From: Thermaerobacter subterraneus DSM 13965
Lineage (GTDB): Bacteria > Bacillota > Sulfobacillia > Thermaerobacterales > Thermaerobacteraceae
Direction: 5' to 3'
Assembly (NCBI RefSeq): GCF_000183545.2
Contig: NZ_JH976535.1
Coordinates: 2,109,837-2,173,836, forward strand
DNA length: 64,000 nt
Below, piece after piece: positions 61,032 to 64,000 of the stretch. Position 1 is the first letter of the stretch. Each line of letters opens with the position of its first letter. The position numbers and the translations under genes were made by a program. The notes under the pieces were generated by a model. That model ran no database searches, was not told where the DNA came from, and was given only the letters and a program-made list of their open reading frames with translations.

Positions 61032-62165
61032 TCACGCCGGCCCCGTGGGCGCCCCCGCCGGCCGGCTGCGGGCCGCCGGCGCGGCCGCCGCCGAGCCCGG
61101 CGAGCCGGCAAGGGCCGCCGGCTCCTCCGCACCGGCCGTTACCGCCGGACCCGGCAGTGAAGATGGCGGGCGCCCGGCCGCCGTCGCGACACCACCGTGC
61201 AGGGACCACGCCGGCCCCGCCGCCTCCAGTGCCAGGTGGCACAGCACGGTGAAGAGCAGGGCCATGATGCTGCTGTGCAGCATGGTGGCCGCCAGTTCCA
61301 GCCGGCTCAGGACCACGTAGGCGCCGCTGGCCGCCTGCAGGACGGCCAGGCCGGCCGCCAGCCAGGTGCCCCGGACCAGAGAGGGAAGCTCGCGACGGTG
61401 GCGGCGGGCCATCCCAACCAGGATGCCCAGCCCCACCAGCAGCGCGCCGGCTGCCAGCCGGTGGACCATCTGGACCAGCGCGGCCCCCTCCCACGCCGTC
61501 CCGCAGGCCGGCCAGGCCGGGCAGGCCAGGCTGGATTGGGTGTGGCGGACGTAAGCCCCCGTGTACACCACCAGGTACGTGTAGCCCAGCACGAGCCACA
61601 GCCCCCGGCGCAGCACGGTCGGCACGCCGTGCCCGCCGCCCGGGCCCGCCTGGCCGGCCCGTCCCGCGGGGGCGGCGGCTCCTCGCCACACCCGCAGGCT
61701 GAGCAGCGCCACCGATGCGAAGGAGACCAGGGAGATACCGAAATGCAGGGCCAGGACGGCGTCGGACTGCCCCCACAGGACCACGCCGGCACCGAGCCCG
61801 GCCTGCAGGAAAAGGAAGGCGACCGCCACCGCCGCCAGCCAGCGGGCGTCGCGGCGGCCGCCCAGGCGCCGCGGGGCCAGCACGGCCAGCGCCACCACGG
61901 CCAGGGCGGCAATGCCGGAGATGACCCGGTGACTGAACTCGATGACGGCCTGGAGGGTCCACTCCGGCGACCCGCAGAGCGGCCAGGAGCGGCCACAGCC
62001 CTCCCCCGAGCCGGTGGCCGTGACCAGAGCACCGGCGACCACCACCAGGAACATGGTCACCGTCGCCACCACCGCCAGCCAGCGCAGGCCGCCGCCGGGC
62101 CGCAAGGCGCCGCTGCCGGCCGGCGGCCTGCCCCCGTGCCCCGGAACTGCCGCGCCATCGGGCAT
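61032..62165 (-). CDS. ctaA: Heme A synthase
   Basis: 377 residues with eight helices; oxidises heme o to heme a. ATG at 62165 follows GGGGAGGG. The four heme-ligating His are in EFSHRVISG, ALHFGIS, QMVHRLAAG and TMLHSSIM. Cys pairs occur in both halves (EGCGRSWPLCG and LACPAWPACG); the first corresponds to the redox-active pair of Bacillus CtaA. The last 65 residues are a low-complexity Ala/Gly/Pro tail. With ctaB and the oxidase operon it completes heme A supply. Confidence 0.94.
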   Translation of the reverse strand: MPDGAAVPGHGGRPPAGSGALRPGGGLRWLAVVATVTMFLVVVAGALVTATGSGEGCGRSWPLCGSPEWTLQAVIEFSHRVISGIAALAVVALAVLAPRRLGGRRDARWLAAVAVAFLFLQAGLGAGVVLWGQSDAVLALHFGISLVSFASVALLSLRVWRGAAAPAGRAGQAGPGGGHGVPTVLRRGLWLVLGYTYLVVYTGAYVRHTQSSLACPAWPACGTAWEGAALVQMVHRLAAGALLVGLGILVGMARRHRRELPSLVRGTWLAAGLAVLQAASGAYVVLSRLELAATMLHSSIMALLFTVLCHLALEAAGPAWSLHGGVATAAGRPPSSLPGPAVTAGAEEPAALAGSPGSAAAAPAARSRPAGAPTGPA

Positions 62166-62542
62166 ACCCGCATCCCTCCCCTTGAAATCCGGCCGGCTCG
62201 TGGAATGCTCGTGCCCAAATGCTGGCCGAATCCAGCCTGAGACCTCCAGACAAGCCCGCAGAGCTCGCCTGGGAACGCTGGCCCTGGCCCGGGCGGGCGG
62301 CAGCCTCCCCGGCACCGGGTCCCGCCGCGGGCGCCGTACCCCGGCACCGCCGGGCCGGACCAGGACCACCGTAGCCCATGGACCCGCCGGGTGCAATGCG
62401 GCGCGGGCTCGATCCTGCATCGCCTGGCCGGTCTCGCATGGCCGGTCCGGCCCGTGGTCACCCTAACCATGATGCCTGCCGCCGGGCCGGCAGCCCTGGG
62501 GCCGCGGTCCGGCGCGCCCTCGCCAGAAGACGAAGGAGTGAG
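62166..62542. other. 377-bp region between divergent ctaA and a membrane-protein gene
   Basis: Holds the ctaA ribosome-binding site at one end and AAGGAGTGAG at the other. A TTGAAATCC at 62184 has no -10 at the right distance. No RNA element or repeat recognised. Confidence 0.35.
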
Positions 62543-63028
62543 ATGGCCGTGGCACCGGTGCGAAAGGTGGCCACCGCCCGCGTCGTGACCGCCGGACTGG
62601 TCGCCGGGCTGGTGCAGATCGCGACGGTCTACGTGCTGCAGCCCATCCTGGGCACCCAGCGCGGCGCCTTCAGCCGCTTTGTCGCCGACGGCCTGGGCAT
62701 GGGCGACGGCCGGATCACGGCCCAGGCCGCCATGTCCATCGGCGGCCTGGCGGCCCTGCTGGTGGCCGCCGTCCTCTGGGCCTTCGTGTACCGCGCCGTG
62801 GCGCCCGCCGGCAATGCGGTGACCGGTATGGCCTTTGGGCTCGCCGTCTGGGTCGCAGGGGCCCTGGTCATCCTGCCCCTGCTGTCCGCCGCCGGTGCAG
62901 CTCCGTCGCCCGGCTTCCTGGGCACGGGCTTTTCCGGGGCCCGCAGCGCCCTGGTGGCCGCCCTGGCCCACCTGGTCTACGGCGGTGTCCTGGGCGGCGT
63001 GCTGAACGGCGCCCGCCAGGAGGCCTGA
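62543..63028 (+). CDS. Uncharacterised four-helix membrane protein
   Basis: 161 residues. ATG at 62543 has AAGGAG 4 nt upstream. Four hydrophobic segments: RVVTAGLVAGLVQIATVYVL (about 12-31), MSIGGLAALLVAAVLWAFVY (64-83), AVTGMAFGLAVWVAGALVIL (91-112) and ALVAALAHLVYGGVLGGVL (135-154). The last, with GLVAG in the first and HLVYG at the end, resembles small YagU/DUF1440- and DUF6789-like proteins, but the family is not certain. No operon partner other than the downstream gene, 97 bp on. Confidence 0.75.
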   Translation: MAVAPVRKVATARVVTAGLVAGLVQIATVYVLQPILGTQRGAFSRFVADGLGMGDGRITAQAAMSIGGLAALLVAAVLWAFVYRAVAPAGNAVTGMAFGLAVWVAGALVILPLLSAAGAAPSPGFLGTGFSGARSALVAALAHLVYGGVLGGVLNGARQEA

Positions 63029-63125
63029 AACCTGCCCCCCGGGACCTGGGCAAAGCCGCCCCCTTTCCCCCGCACCCCGCCTCCGGGCCGTGCGTATGCT
63101 GACAGCGACCGGAGGAGGGGTCGCC

Positions 63126-64000
63126 ATGCAGGTGCTGGTCCGCCACCGCTGGCTGGTCGACGTGGACGACACCGCAGGCATCCCGGGCTGGGTGACCGTG
63201 CTGGAACGCCTGGGGCACCGGGTCTGGATGGGCGGCGGCGGGGACGGGCCTGCTTACGCGGCGGTCGACTCGGCCCTGCACGGGCGGACGGTGATCCTGC
63301 AGGTGACGGCGGACGAACCGGGCCCCCGCACCGCTCCGCCGGCGGCACCAGGTGGAGGGCCCGGCCCCGCTGCCCCGCAGCCCGGCGGGCCGGCGGAAAG
63401 GCTGGCCGAGGAACTCGCCACCATCCTCCAGCGGGCAGGGGTGACGGTGGTCCAGGTGCCTGCGGGCGGGGCACAGCAGGTCCCCGTCCCACAAGCCGCG
63501 CCGGCCAGGGCGGCCGGCGCGGCCCCTCCCGGGCCGGCAGCGGGCACCGGCAGCCCCTCCGGCGCCCCGGCGGGCTCCGGCGCGGCCGCCGGGAGCGGCG
63601 GCGCCGGTTCGTCCCCCGCCGCACCGGCCTTCACCCGCCTGGCAGCCGACGTCGCCCTCCACATCCACCTTGACGCCGTTTCCCTGCGGGGCCGGGTCGC
63701 CACCGCCGGTCGCCGGCCCTGGCGGGCCTGGTGGCTGGGCCGGCACCTGGCCCGGAGCCTGTGGGAAGCCGGCTGCCTGCCCGTACACCAGCGGGCCTGG
63801 CCCCGGCACAAGCTGCGCTTTCTGGTGGACCGCCCCTCCGCAGGCGGGCCGGAGCCCCTTGCCACCGCAGCCGCACCGCCCGGCCCCGCTGGACCGGCCG
63901 GCCCGCGGGCCATGGCAGGCGCGCCGGGATCCGGTCCGCCCGCCGGGGCGGTCGTCCTAGTCGCTCCCCTCGCCGCCAGCCTGACCCTGCCCGCGGGCTG
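63126..64000 (+). CDS. Uncharacterised protein, weakly amidase-like (partial, cut by window edge)
   Basis: 291 residues visible. ATG at 63126 follows GGAGGAGGGG. The N-terminus (VLVRHRWLVDVDDTAGIPGW, then RLGHRVWMGGGG) has no signal peptide. RLAEELATILQRAGVTVVQVP and LAADVALHIHLDAVS recall the helix and the zinc-His strand of Amidase_3 enzymes, but the LDPGHGG motif is missing, so it is at most a degenerate relative. Long Ala/Gly/Pro linkers separate the blocks, and GAVVLVAPLAASLTLP lies at the cut end. The function is unknown and the C-terminus is outside the window. Confidence 0.6.
   Translation, partial: MQVLVRHRWLVDVDDTAGIPGWVTVLERLGHRVWMGGGGDGPAYAAVDSALHGRTVILQVTADEPGPRTAPPAAPGGGPGPAAPQPGGPAERLAEELATILQRAGVTVVQVPAGGAQQVPVPQAAPARAAGAAPPGPAAGTGSPSGAPAGSGAAAGSGGAGSSPAAPAFTRLAADVALHIHLDAVSLRGRVATAGRRPWRAWWLGRHLARSLWEAGCLPVHQRAWPRHKLRFLVDRPSAGGPEPLATAAAPPGPAGPAGPRAMAGAPGSGPPAGAVVLVAPLAASLTLPAG

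Overview
This window is very GC-rich (I estimate a little over 70%) and looks like a chromosomal segment of an aerobic, probably thermophilic and spore-related Firmicute of the Thermaerobacter/Limnochordia kind. The genus is an inference from gene content and composition. Supporting it are a GlnR-GlnA pair with a textbook GlnR/TnrA operator, an MntR-type regulator, an MhqO/MhqD-type fusion, CwlD- and SleB-like cell-wall hydrolases, a Firmicute-style polA-mutM-coaE-transglycosylase neighbourhood and a full aa3-type oxidase operon with ctaA and ctaB. Most genes have strong Shine-Dalgarno sequences (GGAGG/GGGAGGG), and many start with GTG or TTG. Because of the base composition, long antisense open frames are common; they were treated as shadows.

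Layout. 1-4 kb: a processive family-2 glycosyltransferase (cut by the window edge) behind a glycoside hydrolase family 2 protein. 4.2-7.3 kb: a DUF192 protein, a glutaredoxin-like gene with an in-frame TGA at its first redox cysteine and a hairpin just downstream (candidate selenoprotein), a 51-bp tandem repeat, then glnR-glnA. 7.7-16.5 kb: a tandem P-loop protein, a dioxygenase-hydrolase fusion, an M28 peptidase, a blue-copper lipoprotein, mntR, an SH3b protein, thiN and a substrate-binding protein. 16.5-21.1 kb: a phosphoglucose/phosphomannose isomerase and a 1070-residue protein that combines RNA polymerase alpha-CTD-like modules, a sigma region 4 and HARE-HTH-like repeats. 21.5-26.6 kb: acsA, an MHS-family transporter and a membrane protein. 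27-33 kb: cwlD, a GH18-like lipoprotein, a short-chain dehydrogenase, an unusual N-terminally extended dihydropteroate synthase and a RibD-C-type reductase. 33.3-33.6 kb: two tRNA-Leu genes.

33.7-43 kb: polA-mutM and a small gene-coaE-transglycosylase run on the minus strand, separated by a plus-strand block with two SleB-type hydrolases and a low-complexity protein. 43.5-54.4 kb: a secreted subtilase, an ECF sigma/anti-sigma pair, a glycosyltransferase, an M23 peptidase, a cysteine-rich protein, an orphan 587-residue protein and a CAP-domain protein. 54.5-62.2 kb: the cytochrome oxidase operon (subunits II, I, two different subunit III proteins, IV and a small membrane protein), divergent ctaB, and ctaA. 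62.5-64 kb: a membrane protein and a truncated protein with weak amidase-like features.

Together the window covers nitrogen control (glnRA), acetate activation (acsA), aerobic respiration and heme A synthesis, folate and thiamine cofactors, and cell-envelope and spore-type remodelling. The two strongest candidates for new biology are the TGA-containing glutaredoxin and the alpha-CTD/sigma4/HARE-HTH protein. A third signal is a 9-mer, GGACGAACC, that recurs about 19 times on both strands, in and between genes.
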